A stretch of 64,000 bases of DNA from Pseudomonas sp. (lineage in GTDB: Bacteria > Pseudomonadota > Gammaproteobacteria > Pseudomonadales > Pseudomonadaceae). The DNA lies in contig NZ_JASLGE010000027.1 of NCBI RefSeq assembly GCF_030150285.1, forward strand, positions 1 through 64,000. Reading direction: 5' to 3'. Shown here piece by piece: positions 17,520 to 26,787 of this stretch; within the stretch, counting starts at the first letter, position 1; each line of letters begins with the position of its first letter. The position numbers and the translations under genes are program-made. The notes below the pieces were generated by a model. It was not told the origin of the DNA, ran no database searches, and was given only the letters and a program-made list of their open reading frames with translations.

Positions 17520-18550
17520 TACGCCCGCTCACGCCTTTGTGCGGCCAGCCACTGGGGGATGCGTCGCTCAAGGTAATAGCCCGGGTTTTTCAGAGAGCCT
17601 TCGACAAAGCCGACATGGCCGCCTCGGGGGTGCAGCTCAAGTTGGGTACAGGGCGACAGCTCGCTGGGCTCCGGGATGCTGTGTTTGAACACAAAGGGGT
17701 CGTCTACGGACTGAATGATCAGCGTCGGTGTGTCGATGGTGCCCAGGAAAAAACGGCTAGAGGCGCGCTGGTAGTAATCATCGACACTCACGTAACCATT
17801 GAGCGGCGCGGTGACCCGGTTATCGAATTCCCAGAAGGTGCGTAATTTGCTCAGGGACTTCAGCGAGCCCAGTTTATTCAGCGTGGCCAACGCGTCATGG
17901 CGGGCATCGTGCTGAAATTGGCGCTGTTTGTTTTTGAGATAGGCCAGCATTTCACGCATGAAGTGCGCCTGATACACCCTGGAAAAGCCCAGGCCAATGC
18001 GGTCGGCGCACTGGTCAAGCCGGAACGGTACCGACACCGCCACCGCCCCGTGCAAGCCGCTGTCGCCTCCCGATTCGCCAAGGTACTTGAGCAGCACATT
18101 GCCACCGAGCGAATAACCCACGGCATAGAGCGGCGCTAATGGGTGGCGGGCGCGCAAGTGTGCCACGGCGGCGGCCAAGTCTTCACTGGCCCCTGAATGG
18201 TAACTGCGTGCCAGCCAGTTGGGCTCCCCGGAGCAGCCGCGCCAGTTCAACGCCACACTGGTCCAGCCCTGGGCGGCAAGGGCACGTTGCTGACCGGCCA
18301 CATAGTGCGAGGCTGACGAGCCGGTCAGGCCGTGCAATACCAGCACTAACGGTGCATGGGCGGCTGGCGTGCCGTGCCAGTCCAGGTCCAAAAAGTCGCC
18401 ATCTTCCAGCCACAGACGTTCGCGCTGGTGCTCGACGACCGGTTTGGTGCGCCACAGCGGGCCCCACATCGTTTGCAAATGCGGGTTGGCGAGGCCTGTG
18501 GCGGGGGTAAACGGTTCAGAGGGGGGTACAGGGGCAGCTAAGGTGGACAC
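17519..18550 (-). CDS. Alpha/beta hydrolase, YheT family
   Basis: A 343-residue hydrolase with the nucleophile elbow GYSLGGNVL, an oxyanion region LHGLTGSS, an acid in the SVDDPF segment and a catalytic His in HPRGGHVGF, and the family's N-terminal NPHLQTMWGPLW. Members are poorly characterised esterases. The start is a GTG at 18550, which places the first 35 bases inside the 3' end of the preceding peptidase gene. No later methionine would keep the NPHLQT motif. Confidence 0.88.
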   Translation of the reverse strand: MSTLAAPVPPSEPFTPATGLANPHLQTMWGPLWRTKPVVEHQRERLWLEDGDFLDLDWHGTPAAHAPLVLVLHGLTGSSASHYVAGQQRALAAQGWTSVALNWRGCSGEPNWLARSYHSGASEDLAAAVAHLRARHPLAPLYAVGYSLGGNVLLKYLGESGGDSGLHGAVAVSVPFRLDQCADRIGLGFSRVYQAHFMREMLAYLKNKQRQFQHDARHDALATLNKLGSLKSLSKLRTFWEFDNRVTAPLNGYVSVDDYYQRASSRFFLGTIDTPTLIIQSVDDPFVFKHSIPEPSELSPCTQLELHPRGGHVGFVEGSLKNPGYYLERRIPQWLAAQRRERA

Positions 18551-20087
18551 TTAAATTCTCATCAGGTGACTGATACAGCGGTGTGCCTAAATTGCCACAA
18601 CACGGGTGCCTGCCCCAACTGTTAAGTGGCGCAGGCATGAACGCAGCATTGCTGGAGATGCAGCTCTGGGCCGTATTCTCATCACGGGCTAGGGCCAGTG
18701 GCAACGGTTTTTGCGCCACGGTGGGGCCCAAGGTCAACTGGACCCACGTATCGGCGCTGAAGTGGCGGACCATCGCAGTTTTGATCTGTTCCCGCGTCAA
18801 GGTTTGTACGCGCTGTATTTTGTGGCTGAAGTCCAACGGCTGATTAAAACGGTTGAGCAGCACCAGTTCGGCGAGGGTGTACGTGTTGTTGGCGGTGAAT
18901 TGCGGCATCGAACGCAGCAACGTTTTTTTGATCGCAGTGAGCTGGTCTTCGGTGGGGCCGTCCTCAAGGAATCTGGCATACAGGCGGGTCACTTGTTCGG
19001 CCGCGCTGGCGCTGTAATGCGGCGGTGTATACAAGCTGATAACCCAGGGGGCCGCGTGGTTGGAGCGGAACGTATGGGAGATAACACCATACGTAGCGCT
19101 GTGTTTTTCTCGCAGTTGCGCATTCAACATGTCGTCGAAAATACCGTGGCCAATGCGTGTTGCCAGTGAATCAGGATGATCAATGGGTAAGGCGTTTTGC
19201 CCCAGTATCAGCAGGCTTTGAGGGATATCGTGTTCGAGATGGACGCTATGGCTCGTGGCCATGCGGTCTTGAATGGGCGGTAACATCGCCAGCGCGGGCC
19301 CTGTTGGCAGTGCCTCGGCGATTTGCTGACTGAGGGCTTTGGCTTGCTCTGTGGTTAAGTCCCCGACAATGGCTATCTGAGCGTTGGCGGCGGTAAAGGC
19401 GCGGCGGTGAAAGTCCTGCAATTGCTGTGTATCAATGCGCCTCAGCGTTTTGGGTGACCCATAGATCGACTGGGCTATGGGTTGGCGCGGATACAAGGCG
19501 TTGTACAGGTGGTGCAAGGCGCGTGATTCCGGGTTTTTAAGCTCGGCAATCGATAGGGCCGTCACCTCGGCCTGCGCGCGCGCGATGCCCGTTTCGCTGA
19601 AGTCCGGGGTGGCGAGCATGTTGGCCAACCGTTGCAGTGCAGGGGCGAGAACGGCTGGATCGCTCAGGCTGCGCAACCCGAAAGTGACGCGCTCCTTGCC
19701 CAGACCCAGGTTCAACTCGGCCCCAAGTTGATCCATCGAGTGTATGCCCTTTGGGGCCGGAGCTTCTTTGATGAGGTGCATCATCATGGCGGCAAGGCCA
19801 GGTGAAGGGCCGTCATGAAGGCTGCCTGCAGCGAAGCTGACGGCCACGTCGACCATGGGTAACGCGCGATTTTCGACAAACAGCACCTGCGTGTCGTGCG
19901 CGACAGTCCATTGGTTGATCGAAGGCAATGTGGGGGTGGCTGGTTCGCCCAGCGCTTTCAGGGACTCGAGGTGAAGCGCCGGCGATGAAGGCTGCGCGCG
20001 GACCAATGCCTGCGGTGTGGCAAACGTGAAGGTCAACAACAGGGCGCACAGCAAGGCTGCACCCCGCACAGGGTTCAACTTACTCAT
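18516..20087 (-). CDS. M16-family peptidase-like protein (non-catalytic partner), second copy
   Basis: A 523-residue M16 protein with an N-terminal export signal. The zinc motif HxxEH is absent (position occupied by LAAMMMHLIKE), whereas the substrate-binding R/Y-type segment LREKHSATYGV is present, as in the inactive subunits of two-component M16 peptidases. Its start overlaps the stop of the catalytic partner upstream by 8 bases. The last 55-60 residues form an unrelated Cys-rich tail (QSC, CC, CPC) that runs 35 bases into the YheT gene; the paralogue at 22186 ends soon after the same GPTV.QKPLP motif. Confidence 0.85.
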   Translation of the reverse strand: MSKLNPVRGAALLCALLLTFTFATPQALVRAQPSSPALHLESLKALGEPATPTLPSINQWTVAHDTQVLFVENRALPMVDVAVSFAAGSLHDGPSPGLAAMMMHLIKEAPAPKGIHSMDQLGAELNLGLGKERVTFGLRSLSDPAVLAPALQRLANMLATPDFSETGIARAQAEVTALSIAELKNPESRALHHLYNALYPRQPIAQSIYGSPKTLRRIDTQQLQDFHRRAFTAANAQIAIVGDLTTEQAKALSQQIAEALPTGPALAMLPPIQDRMATSHSVHLEHDIPQSLLILGQNALPIDHPDSLATRIGHGIFDDMLNAQLREKHSATYGVISHTFRSNHAAPWVISLYTPPHYSASAAEQVTRLYARFLEDGPTEDQLTAIKKTLLRSMPQFTANNTYTLAELVLLNRFNQPLDFSHKIQRVQTLTREQIKTAMVRHFSADTWVQLTLGPTVAQKPLPLALARDENTAQSCISSNAAFMPAPLNSWGRHPCCGNLGTPLYQSPDENLSVHLSCPCTPL

Positions 20088-21414
20088 TGGGCAACTCCGG
20101 ATTAGGGGTATAGCGGGTGGTCAAGCGATCACGGGTCAGGAACTGTTGGGCGGTGCGTTGGATGTCTTCGGGCGTGAGCGCTTTGAGTCGGTGCAGACGT
20201 TCTGGGTCTTGCTTCCACGACAGGCCGGCGACCTCCAGCTCGGCAAGGTAAAGGGCCTGGAACGGCATGGAGTCACGCCTGAAAACCTGCTGAGCGATCA
20301 GCCGATTGCGCGCTCGGTCAAGGTCGTGGGCACTGGGTGGTGTGGTTTTCACGGTTTCGAGCAACGCCCAGATACGCGCTTTCACCTCTTCCAAAGGGGT
20401 ATTTTTTTGCGTGTTAAGGGTGACGTTCAGGATGAGCAACGTATCGCCCCGGCTAACAGGGTTGTAGGCGCTACTGGCCTGGCTCAGCAGCGGCTCGTCA
20501 CGTTTGAGCCGAGTTTGCAGCAGCGCACTTTCGCTTCCGGCGAGCCATTCGCTCAGTAGTTGCAAGGCTAGCGCTGTGCCGGGTTCGGTCTGTGTATTCA
20601 GTGCCGGTACATTGAAGGCCATGCTGAGCCCGGGTGGCAGCGCAGAGGGCGGGAGGGTGATGCTGCGTTCACCGGGTGTTTCCAGCTCCAGGGGCGTGTT
20701 TGCCACGGGCAGTTCCCGCTGTGAAATTGCCCCGAAGAAGTGTTCGACGCGAGCTTTTACCTGGGCCACGGTGACGTCACCGACGATCACCAGCACGGCA
20801 TTGTTGGGCGCATACCAGGCGCGGTACCACGCCTGAAGCTGGCGACTGTGCAGGCGGTCCAGGTCGTGTTGCCAGCCGATGACCGGGTTGGCGTAGCTGC
20901 TGGAGGGGAAGGCTTGGGCGAGTAAACGCTCTTTTTGCCGCGACTCGGGATCATTATCGATCACCTCGCTGCGTTCATTTTTGATGATGCCGTGTTCAGT
21001 TGCCCATTGCGCCTCTGACCAGTGCGCTGTCGCCATTTGGTCGGCCATGATCTCAAGGGCGACGTCCAGGTAATGTGTGGCTATGTCTTGAAAATAGAGG
21101 GTCGCATCGGCGGTTGTGGAGGCGTTTTCAATCGCCCCCAGGCTGGCCAGCAAGGTGCTCGATTCCCCGGCGCACAATTTGCTGCTGCCTTTGAACAGCA
21201 TGTGTTCGAGTGCATGCGACACGCCGGTCTGGCCGGGGTATTCATAACTGGCCCCGACTTTGTACCAGAGTTGAGAGCTGACGATGGGGGCCCGGTGATT
21301 TTCCTGAACGATGACTTTGAGGCCATTGTCTAGGGTGAATTCATGCGGGCTGGCCCACACCATGGCGGGCAGCCACAGGGCGATAAACCAGAGCGTTAAC
21401 GTTGAAGGTTTCAT
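20080..21414 (-). CDS. M16-family zinc peptidase (catalytic), second copy
   Basis: A 444-residue periplasmic zinc peptidase with a cleavable signal (MKPSTLTLWFIALWLPAMVWA), the inverted zinc motif HALEH near residue 67, and the third ligand region IIKNER about 75 residues on. It is a paralogue of the gene at 23669-25018 with the same order of catalytic then non-catalytic subunit. The two pairs flank rsmD. In P. aeruginosa, as I recall, one such pair exists at this locus, so this pair appears to be an extra lineage copy. Confidence 0.9.
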   Translation of the reverse strand: MKPSTLTLWFIALWLPAMVWASPHEFTLDNGLKVIVQENHRAPIVSSQLWYKVGASYEYPGQTGVSHALEHMLFKGSSKLCAGESSTLLASLGAIENASTTADATLYFQDIATHYLDVALEIMADQMATAHWSEAQWATEHGIIKNERSEVIDNDPESRQKERLLAQAFPSSSYANPVIGWQHDLDRLHSRQLQAWYRAWYAPNNAVLVIVGDVTVAQVKARVEHFFGAISQRELPVANTPLELETPGERSITLPPSALPPGLSMAFNVPALNTQTEPGTALALQLLSEWLAGSESALLQTRLKRDEPLLSQASSAYNPVSRGDTLLILNVTLNTQKNTPLEEVKARIWALLETVKTTPPSAHDLDRARNRLIAQQVFRRDSMPFQALYLAELEVAGLSWKQDPERLHRLKALTPEDIQRTAQQFLTRDRLTTRYTPNPELPNE

Positions 21415-21539
21415 GTGTGGGTGCGTCCCGAGAGTCCATACGAAGAGGTGTATGGAGAGCTTGGAGCAACCCTTTATAGGCGGGGGGGTACATACATATG
21501 GCGGTGCGCCGAAGGCGCGGGGAAGGGCGTGGGACCGGA

Positions 21540-21572
21540 GAAACCACGGGGTTTGCGAAAACCCCGTGGGCC
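21540..21572 (-). terminator. Intrinsic terminator downstream of rsmD
   Basis: A perfect 11-base stem CCACGGGGTTT / AAACCCCGTGG (21544-21554 with 21559-21569) with a GCGA loop. On the minus strand it is followed by TTTC. It closes the M16-M16-rsmD operon before the second M16 pair. Confidence 0.75.
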
Positions 21573-21577
21573 GGGTG

Positions 21578-22186
21578 TTACTCCGCGGCGGGTACCGCGG
21601 CAGGTGTGCGCTGCCAGAGCGCGTAGTTCACGCTGCCGGCTTTTAACTCACGGTGCAGACGCCAGTTGGCTGGCAAGCCCAGCTCCGAAGGGCGGCGCTC
21701 GCTTTCGGTGTAGACCCAGGCGTCTTCCGTCAACCAGCCATTGCTTTCGAGCAACTCGCAGGCTGGCTTGAGCAGGTCAAGGTTGAAGGGCGGGTCGAGG
21801 AACACCACATCAAACAGGTCGGTGGCCGGGGTCGCGAGGAAGTTCAGCGCATTGGTCTGTTGAACCTCGCCCGTCGTGCAGCGCAGGATGCCCATGTTCT
21901 CGCGGATGTTGGAAATCGCCAGGCGGTTGCTGTCCAGCGCGAGCCCCTTGGCCGCACCGCGTGACAGGGCTTCAAGAAACAGTGCACCGCTGCCGGCAAA
22001 TACGTCCAGCACCCGGGCCCCGGCAATGTAAGGGGCGAGCCAGTTGAACAGAGTTTCACGTACGCGGTCCGGCGTTGGGCGCAGGCCCTCGACATGGGGG
22101 AAGTCCAGCTTGCGGCTGCGCCATTCCCCACCAATGATGCGCAACTGGCCTGCGCCCGAATGCGATGTGTTTTTTTGCTTTGCCAT
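21578..22186 (-). CDS. rsmD: 16S rRNA (guanine(966)-N2)-methyltransferase
   Basis: A 202-residue SAM methyltransferase acting on the 30S subunit. Diagnostic segments are RIIGGEWRSRKLDFP, RPTPDRVRETLFNWL, LDVFAGSGALFLEAL and the catalytic FLDPPFN. The ATG overlaps the TAA of the upstream M16 gene (TAATG), so it is translated as part of the M16 operon, the same arrangement as in other Pseudomonas. Confidence 0.96.
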   Translation of the reverse strand: MAKQKNTSHSGAGQLRIIGGEWRSRKLDFPHVEGLRPTPDRVRETLFNWLAPYIAGARVLDVFAGSGALFLEALSRGAAKGLALDSNRLAISNIRENMGILRCTTGEVQQTNALNFLATPATDLFDVVFLDPPFNLDLLKPACELLESNGWLTEDAWVYTESERRPSELGLPANWRLHRELKAGSVNYALWQRTPAAVPAAE

Positions 22187-23676
22187 TAATGCTCCGGAAC
22201 CCCAAGAGGTTGCTCTGAAGGTTTTTCGGTAGGTGGTGGCAGTGGTTTCTGCGGCACGGTAGGGCCGGCGGTCACTACGACCATTTTGTCGGCGCTCAGG
22301 TGCTTGTTCATGGCTGTCTTGACCTGCTCGGTGGTCAGGTTCTGGGACTGCTGCATGAAGGTTTCGAGATAGTCCAAGGGCAAATCGTAGAAGCCCATTG
22401 CGCCCAGTTGGCCGACGATAGCGGCGTTACTGGCGGTGGACAGCGGAAAGCTGCCTGCCAATTCACGTTTGGCATCGTCGAGTTCTTTTTGTGTCGGGCC
22501 ATTTTTCAGGTAATCGGCCAGAATGTCTTGCACCAGTTTGAGCGTGCCTTCGCTCAGCTCGGCGCGGGTTTGCAGGTTGATCAGGAAAGGGCCGCGTGCT
22601 TGCATGGGGCTGAAGCCAGAGTACACGCCATACGTCAGCCCGCGTTTTTCACGCACTTCAGTCATCAGGCGCGTACCAAAACCACCACCACCGAGAATGC
22701 TGTTGCCCAGGGCCAAGGCTGCATAGTCGGGGTCATGACGGTCAATACCCAGTTGAGCCAGCAATAAATGCGTTTGCTTGGACGGGAACTCGATGTGGGT
22801 CAGGCCTGCTTTCGGTTCCTCAGGCTGAGCCGTTTTTGGCAACGCCGGGCCTTTGGGCAGGGCCGCTGAGACTTGAGCTGCCATGGCTTGGGCTTCTTCG
22901 CGGGACAGATCACCGACAATCGCAATTACGGCATTGCCAGCCGTGTAAGCCTTGTTATGGAAGGCTTTGAGCTGGTCAATGGTGATCGAGGTGATGCTTT
23001 GCGCCGTACCGTCGCTGGCATGGGCGTAGGGGTGGTTGCCGTACAGGTGGGTGAACAGTTCGTTGCTGGCCAGTTTGCCAGGGTTCTGTTTTTGGAATTC
23101 AAAGCTGGCCAGTAGCTGGTTTTTGATTCGTGACAGCGCGTCGGCCGGGAATGTCGGTTTGCCGATCACTTCAGCGAACAGGTTGAGCGCCGGAGTGCGT
23201 TTGGACGGGTCGCTCAAACTGCGCAATGAGGCCACGGCCATGTCGCGATAGGCACCGTTGCCAAAATCGGCACCCAAGCTTTCAAAGCCCTGGGCGATGG
23301 CACCGACGTCCTTGCCCGCGACGCCTTCGTTGAGCATGGCATTGGTCAACAACGCCAGGCCTGGCGTGTCGCCATCCTGGCCGCTGCCGGCGGCAAACGT
23401 CAGGCGCAAGTCGAACATCGGCAGTTGCCGAGCTTCAACGAACAGCACTTTGGAGCCTTCGGCAGTCTTCCAGGTTTGTACGTTCAAGGCACGGTTGCTG
23501 GGCGCTTTGCCATCGAGTTCGGCCAGCGATTCGAGCTTGCGCTCGGACTTGGCACTTTCCAGCGCTGGGCTGGCGACAGGCTTGGCGCGGTCAACGAGGT
23601 AGTAGCCCATTGCACCGACCAGCACTGCGACGGCCAGGCCGAGCAGGGCGTATCGGGAACCTTTACGCTTACTCAT
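22186..23676 (-). CDS. M16-family peptidase-like protein (non-catalytic partner)
   Basis: A 496-residue protein with an N-terminal membrane anchor (about residues 10-28). HxxEH is lacking (LALLTNAMLNEG at that position) and the REKRGLTYGVYSGF segment typical of the substrate-binding partner is present. A start at MSKRKGS is chosen over an upstream in-frame ATG because it overlaps the upstream peptidase by 8 bases and begins the basic-plus-hydrophobic signal. It likely forms a heterodimer with the next gene's product in the periplasm. Confidence 0.9.
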   Translation of the reverse strand: MSKRKGSRYALLGLAVAVLVGAMGYYLVDRAKPVASPALESAKSERKLESLAELDGKAPSNRALNVQTWKTAEGSKVLFVEARQLPMFDLRLTFAAGSGQDGDTPGLALLTNAMLNEGVAGKDVGAIAQGFESLGADFGNGAYRDMAVASLRSLSDPSKRTPALNLFAEVIGKPTFPADALSRIKNQLLASFEFQKQNPGKLASNELFTHLYGNHPYAHASDGTAQSITSITIDQLKAFHNKAYTAGNAVIAIVGDLSREEAQAMAAQVSAALPKGPALPKTAQPEEPKAGLTHIEFPSKQTHLLLAQLGIDRHDPDYAALALGNSILGGGGFGTRLMTEVREKRGLTYGVYSGFSPMQARGPFLINLQTRAELSEGTLKLVQDILADYLKNGPTQKELDDAKRELAGSFPLSTASNAAIVGQLGAMGFYDLPLDYLETFMQQSQNLTTEQVKTAMNKHLSADKMVVVTAGPTVPQKPLPPPTEKPSEQPLGVPEH

Positions 23677-25018
23677 GGGGTTTCTCCTCGGGCAGTACGT
23701 GCGCAACGCTGAGACGGTCGCGGGTGAAATACGTGCGGGCCGCTTGCTGGATATCGGCCGGGGTGACTTTTTGCAGGTCTGCCAGCTCGCTGTCCATCAG
23801 CTTCCAGGACAGACCGACGGTTTCCAGTTGGCCAATTGAAGTGGCTTGGGAGGTGATCGAGTCGCGCTCGTACACCAGGCCGGCGATGACCTGGGCACGT
23901 ACGCGTTCCAGTTCTTCAGCGGTTGGTGGGGTTTTCTTCAGGTCATCCAGCAACCGCCACACACCCGCCTCGGCTTGCGCCAGGGAGACTTTTTTCTGGC
24001 TGTTGGGCATTGCGCTCAGCAGGAACAGGCTGTCGCCACGGGTAAAGGCGTTGTAACTGGAAGACGCGCCCGACACGAGCTCTTCGCCGCGCTCCAGTTG
24101 TGTTGGCATACGCGCGCTGTAGCCGCCGTCCAGCAGTGCCGAAATCAGGCGCAGGGCATTGGCGGTGACCGGGTCTTGGGCGGTGGCAACGCTTGGCACG
24201 TTGAAGCCCAGCATCAGGCTTGGCAACTGGGTTTGTACGTGAATCTTGAGCAGGCGCTCGCCAGGCGTGGCCAGTTCAAGCGGTGCTTTGGCAAGGGGGG
24301 TATCGCGTTTGGCGATCGGGCCGAAATAGCGTTGGGCCAGGGTTTTGACTTCATCCGGAGTGACATCGCCGACCACGACCAGCGTGGCGTTGTTCGGTGT
24401 GTACCATTCTTCGTACCAGGTACGCAGCTCGCCAACGGTCATGCGCTCCAGGTCGACCATCCAACCGATCGTCGGCGTGTGGTAACCGCTGGACGGATAG
24501 GCCATGGCACTGAACAATTCGTAGGCTTTGCTCATGGGTTGGTCATCGGTGCGCAGGCGGCGTTCTTCTTTGATGACCTCGATTTCCCGCTTGAACTCCT
24601 CCGGTGGCAAGCGAAGGCTGGCCATGCGGTCGGCTTCAAGCTCGAAGGCCACTGCCAGGCGGTCGCGGGCCAGTACCTGGTAATAGGCGGTGTAATCGTC
24701 GCTGGTGAAGGCGTTCTCCTGGGCACCCAGGTCGCGCAGGATCAATGAGGCTTCGCCCGGACCAACCTTATTACTGCCCTTGAACATCATGTGTTCGAGG
24801 GCATGAGACAGGCCGGTTTTGCCGGGAGTCTCGTAGCTGGAGCCGACCTTGTACCAGACCTGAGACACCACCACCGGGGCGCGGTGGTCTTCGCGAACAA
24901 TGACTTTCAGGCCATTGTCCAGGCGAAACTCATGGGTGGGCTGCGGATCGGCCGCAAAGGCGGCAAGCGGGAGTAAAACTGTGCTGAGCAACAGGCCAGC
25001 GGCGGCTAGTGCATTCAT
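23669..25018 (-). CDS. M16-family zinc peptidase (catalytic)
   Basis: A 449-residue exported zinc peptidase: signal peptide ending at AAFA, HALEH zinc motif about residue 70, EVIKEERR third-ligand region, and the C-terminal M16 domain. It is the first gene of a three-gene leftward operon (M16, M16-like, rsmD) divergent from ftsY, matching the P. aeruginosa order. Substrates are unknown; processing of small periplasmic peptides is the family expectation. Confidence 0.93.
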   Translation of the reverse strand: MNALAAAGLLLSTVLLPLAAFAADPQPTHEFRLDNGLKVIVREDHRAPVVVSQVWYKVGSSYETPGKTGLSHALEHMMFKGSNKVGPGEASLILRDLGAQENAFTSDDYTAYYQVLARDRLAVAFELEADRMASLRLPPEEFKREIEVIKEERRLRTDDQPMSKAYELFSAMAYPSSGYHTPTIGWMVDLERMTVGELRTWYEEWYTPNNATLVVVGDVTPDEVKTLAQRYFGPIAKRDTPLAKAPLELATPGERLLKIHVQTQLPSLMLGFNVPSVATAQDPVTANALRLISALLDGGYSARMPTQLERGEELVSGASSSYNAFTRGDSLFLLSAMPNSQKKVSLAQAEAGVWRLLDDLKKTPPTAEELERVRAQVIAGLVYERDSITSQATSIGQLETVGLSWKLMDSELADLQKVTPADIQQAARTYFTRDRLSVAHVLPEEKPHE

Positions 25019-25374
25019 TCGTTTTTAAACCTGTCGGGCTGCCCGCTTGGCCTTAGCGTCAGCGGGTGAGGAGGTGCTAGGATACTGATCCGTTTTACTG
25101 ACGGCCACGCCTATCAGGCCTTTGACGATCAGATGACGTTTGATCGGGCAGTATAGGAGCCCGTTTTGGAATCGCGGACGTATCCCGGTAAATTTCGCTT
25201 TTTTGCCGATTTTCCCGTTTCAGATTCGAGTTAAGACGACGTTTCGAAGGTGTTTTTACCCTTCTACTTAAGTTGTGTGCGAACAAGCTGGCAATACAAC
25301 AGTCTTTTTCGTACCGAATATTATTTGCCGGGGCGCCACGGTGGCGCGTCGCTACGATGAGATAGCCGTCCTCC
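25019..25374. other. Divergent intergenic region between M16 operon and ftsY
   Basis: A 356-base gap without a credible gene; it must carry the promoters of ftsY and of the M16 operon. A mild A+T rise occurs at 25180-25320. I could not settle a -35/-10 pair. A short inverted GGCGCCACGGTGGCGC hairpin lies at 25333-25348 in the ftsY leader. Confidence 0.5.
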
Positions 25375-26787
25375 ATGTTTGGTTCCAACGACGACAAGAA
25401 GACCCCAGCTGCGGCTGGCGAGAAAAAAGGCCTGTTCGGATGGCTGCGCAGAAAACCGCAGGAAACCGTCGTTGAACAGCCTGTGCCTGAAACCACCCCC
25501 GAGCCGTTGATCGAGGCCGCGGCCGTGGTTGCTGAGCCGGTGCCGGAAGAGGTGACGGCTCCTGTGGTTGAGGCGGCTCAATCTACGCCATGGCCGCCGC
25601 TGCCTGTTCCCGAAGAGTCGGTTGCCCTGGTCGAAGACGTGGAAGCGCCGCACATCATGCCGCCGATCCCAGCGGCCGCGCCGGTGCTTGAAGTGGTTGA
25701 ACCGGTGCTAGCGGTGGTTGAAACCATCGCCGAGCCTGTTGCTCCAGCTCCAGCTCCAGCTCCAGCTCCAGCTCCAGCTTCGGTTGCTGTAGTGGCTGCC
25801 CCTGCGCCGGTGATCGAGCCGCCTGCGCCGGCACCTGCCCCTGTGGCTGAAACCAAAGTCGGCTTTTTTGCCCGCCTCAAGCAAGGCCTGTCCAAGACCA
25901 GCGCGAGCATTGGCGAAGGCATGGCCAGCCTGTTTCTGGGCAAGAAGGTTATCGACGATGACCTGCTGGACGAAATCGAAACCCGCTTGCTGACCGCAGA
26001 CGTGGGCGTTGAAGCCACATCGGTGATCATCAAGAACCTGACACAAAAGGTCGCGCGCAAACAGCTGACTGACGCAGACGCACTGTACAAGTCCCTGCAG
26101 GACGAATTGGCGGCCATGCTCAAACCGGTGGAGCAACCGCTGGTGATTGAGTCGAAGAACAAGCCGTTTGTGATTCTGGTGGTGGGCGTCAATGGCGCGG
26201 GTAAAACCACCACCATCGGCAAACTGGCGAAAAAACTGCAGCTGGAAGGCAAGAAAGTCATGCTGGCAGCCGGCGATACGTTCCGTGCGGCGGCTGTGGA
26301 GCAATTGCAGGTGTGGGGCGAACGTAACCACATCCCGGTCATCGCCCAGCACACGGGCGCGGATTCGGCCTCGGTGATCTTTGACGCCGTGCAAGCCGCC
26401 AAGGCGCGTGGCATCGATGTCTTGATCGCCGACACCGCCGGTCGTCTGCACACCAAAGACAACCTGATGGAAGAACTGAAAAAGGTTCGCCGCGTGATCG
26501 GCAAACTGGACGAAGACGCGCCGCATGAAGTGTTGCTGGTGCTGGACGCGGGTACGGGTCAGAACGCCATCAGCCAGACCAAGCAATTCAATCAGACCGT
26601 GGCCCTGACCGGGCTGGCGCTGACCAAACTGGACGGCACGGCCAAGGGGGGCGTGATCTTCGCTCTGGCCAAACAGTTTGGCATTCCGATTCGTTTGATC
26701 GGGGTGGGTGAAGGCATCGATGATTTACGCACTTTTGAGTCCGAGCCTTTTGTTCAGGCTCTGTTTGCGGAGCGGGAGCGTCCATGA
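25375..26787 (+). CDS. ftsY: Signal recognition particle receptor FtsY
   Basis: A 470-residue SRP-receptor GTPase that docks ribosome-SRP complexes at the membrane. It has an acidic/proline-rich A domain (about 1-155) with an (Ala-Pro) run, then the NG domain: helical N part from about 160, the P-loop GVNGAGKTTTIGKL near 270, the DTFRAAAVEQL box, DTAGRL, and the TKLDGTAKGG motif. A hexanucleotide repeat encodes the AP run. The last bases overlap the ftsE start by 4 (ATGA), the usual ftsYEX operon. Confidence 0.97.
   Translation: MFGSNDDKKTPAAAGEKKGLFGWLRRKPQETVVEQPVPETTPEPLIEAAAVVAEPVPEEVTAPVVEAAQSTPWPPLPVPEESVALVEDVEAPHIMPPIPAAAPVLEVVEPVLAVVETIAEPVAPAPAPAPAPAPASVAVVAAPAPVIEPPAPAPAPVAETKVGFFARLKQGLSKTSASIGEGMASLFLGKKVIDDDLLDEIETRLLTADVGVEATSVIIKNLTQKVARKQLTDADALYKSLQDELAAMLKPVEQPLVIESKNKPFVILVVGVNGAGKTTTIGKLAKKLQLEGKKVMLAAGDTFRAAAVEQLQVWGERNHIPVIAQHTGADSASVIFDAVQAAKARGIDVLIADTAGRLHTKDNLMEELKKVRRVIGKLDEDAPHEVLLVLDAGTGQNAISQTKQFNQTVALTGLALTKLDGTAKGGVIFALAKQFGIPIRLIGVGEGIDDLRTFESEPFVQALFAERERP
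25741..25773 (+). repeat. Hexanucleotide microsatellite in ftsY
   Basis: GCTCCA is repeated five times plus half a unit, encoding an Ala-Pro run in the linker-like A domain. Length changes in whole units keep the frame. Confidence 0.9.

Noticed and set aside
20080..21414. Possible loss of the third zinc ligand in the second M16 peptidase (KNER instead of KEER)
   Set aside because: Many active M16 enzymes have a VVKNER-like form; the aligned ligand Glu is still present.
25578..26504. 308-codon open frame antisense to ftsY
   Set aside because: Low-complexity Ser/Thr/Ala-rich translation of the reverse strand of ftsY; no independent support.
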